Source: Piper betle
Taxonomy: Eukaryota; Streptophyta; Magnoliopsida; Piperales; Piperaceae
Direction: 5' to 3'
Length of the DNA: 64,000 nt
NCBI GenBank assembly: GCA_033002965.1
Contig: JAURVB010013496.1
Span: forward strand, 62,001-126,000
Of the stretch, positions 62,880 to 64,000 are shown in pieces. The translations under genes and the position numbers were made by a program. How positions within the stretch are numbered: the stretch's first letter is position 1; every line of letters begins with the position of its first letter. Below the pieces are notes generated by a model. That model was not told where the DNA came from. It saw only the letters and a program-made list of their open reading frames with translations, and searched no databases.

Positions 62880-64000
62880 TAAAAAAAACAAAAACCGTAA
62901 AGCTTAAACAAAATAAAACACCGTGACGTATCACAAAATCAATTCTTCTGCTTCTTCCTCCATAATTCAATTTTCTTCAAATTGAAAGGTTTGTTAATTT
63001 CAAATAAAAGTTTGTTCTTTTTTTATTTTGCCTCAAGATTTTTTTGGCCGTTTACCAAGATTTTGTTCTCCTTTTTTTCGTCCACAACTCAACTTGTCAT
63101 CCCTTCGTGAAAAGTTCAACTTATAAAGATAAATCTTAAATGCTATAAATTTTAAAATAAAATTATCTACAAAATTTGAATCGATTAACATTTAAAAAAA
63201 AGTTTCATATGAAAATAAGTAATGAGTTTTATTGAATACGCATTGTTAAGTAAAAAAATTAATTTTGGTAAAATTTTAAAAATTAAAAGCAAACAATTAA
63301 TTTTCCTCCCCTTCATGAAAAAGGTCCAACTCAATTAAAAGGCATATAAAATTGAAGTAATTTTTTTTGTACTTTGTGCTTGATTCGAGTTTTGTTACAA
63401 AATGGTGTTTTTAAAAAACAAACTGTGCTTTATTTAAGTTTTCTTATCCCTCTCAATTAAAAGGTCACCATCAACTAAAAGGTACGTCAATCTAAAGTAA
63501 TACTATCTCTTTTTTTTCCAACTCAATTATAAGGTACATCTATTTCAGATAATTTTTTTGGTATTTTGTGCTTGGTTTGAATTTTGTTACAAATTTATTT
63601 TCTTCTTCGATGCGAAGAACACAACTTTTATTATTATAATAAATAAATAAAATTTTAAGATTATCAAAAATATTAAATTACAAAATCATTAATTTATTAA
63701 GATTTTTAATTTTTCATATTTTGTGGTTCATTTTTTATTTTCTTTAAAATTTTACTATTAACATATAGTAGAAAGTAATAATACTATAAATCTTAAAATA
63801 ACAATATGTACAAATTCTGACTTGAGTAAAAGCTGCCATAAAAGTGATTTCAATTTTATTTCTATGAAAAATAATTAATGAGTTTAATTGAGTAGGTATT
63901 ACTAAGTAAAAAAAAACTAATCTGATTAAAATTTTAAAAATTAAAAGCAAACTATTATTTTTTGAGAATTTTAAATAAAATTATACCCTAAGTTTCTTCA
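62880..64000. repeat. AT-rich direct repeats, period about 650 bp (partial)
   Basis: The segment at about 63120-63310 recurs in diverged form at about 63770-63960, sharing GAAAATAAGTAATGAGTTT-like and AAAATTTTAAAAATTAAAAG phrases. A second phrase, around TTTGTGCTTGATTCGAGTTT (63376), recurs near 63567. The sequence is non-coding and the element is unassigned. Confidence 0.5.

Overview
The window is nuclear DNA from a flowering plant. It contains intron-bearing plant genes (an HLH/ACT-domain regulator, a SAUR, RPL13A/uL13 and a VND-type NAC factor) spread thinly through AT-rich, transposon-filled sequence. The SAUR gene and the first RPL13A exon are very GC-rich, and RPL13A falls in GC from 5' to 3'. 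That pattern is common in monocots, so I lean towards a monocot, but the species cannot be read from the sequence.

Layout. 0-11.5 kb: AT-rich intergenic DNA with a non-autonomous hAT-like element (780-2131). 11.6-13.4 kb: a four-exon HLH/ACT gene (+). 13.8-16.2 kb: a decayed GONST3-like nucleotide-sugar transporter (-) that still shows a 5'UTR intron. 16.7-17.3 kb: an intronless SAUR (-). 22.8-29.1 kb: a young, full-length Ty1/copia retrotransposon (+) with an exact 5-bp target duplication and a single nonsense codon in its polyprotein. 31.3-33.2 kb: RPL13A (-), four exons, 206 aa. 35.4-45.7 kb: three very long solo LTRs of one family, each with its own perfect target duplication, inserted into about 80 bp of older GC-rich sequence. 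50.8-54.5 kb: a duplicated repeat block holding a complete 609-bp TRIM element, next to gene-less GC islands rich in GGGCCC-type motifs. 55.5-60.2 kb: a VND4/5/6-like NAC gene (+) with a GC-AG intron and a one-base frameshift in an A6 run. 60.3-64 kb: AT-rich repeats.

The most unusual signal is in the leader of the copia element. A splice donor in the 5' LTR, directly after an ATG, and an acceptor 17 bases before the gag ATG define a 964-nt intron. It would remove the primer binding site and many upstream ATGs, and would join the LTR ATG in frame to gag. Inside this intron, just before gag, lie consecutive hairpins with different stems, the same CCAAAG loop core and, in two of them, an identical internal loop. 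This resembles a retroviral arrangement in which a packaging region lies between splice donor and gag, so that only full-length genomic RNA carries it. The splice sites and complementarity are visible in the sequence; the function is inference.
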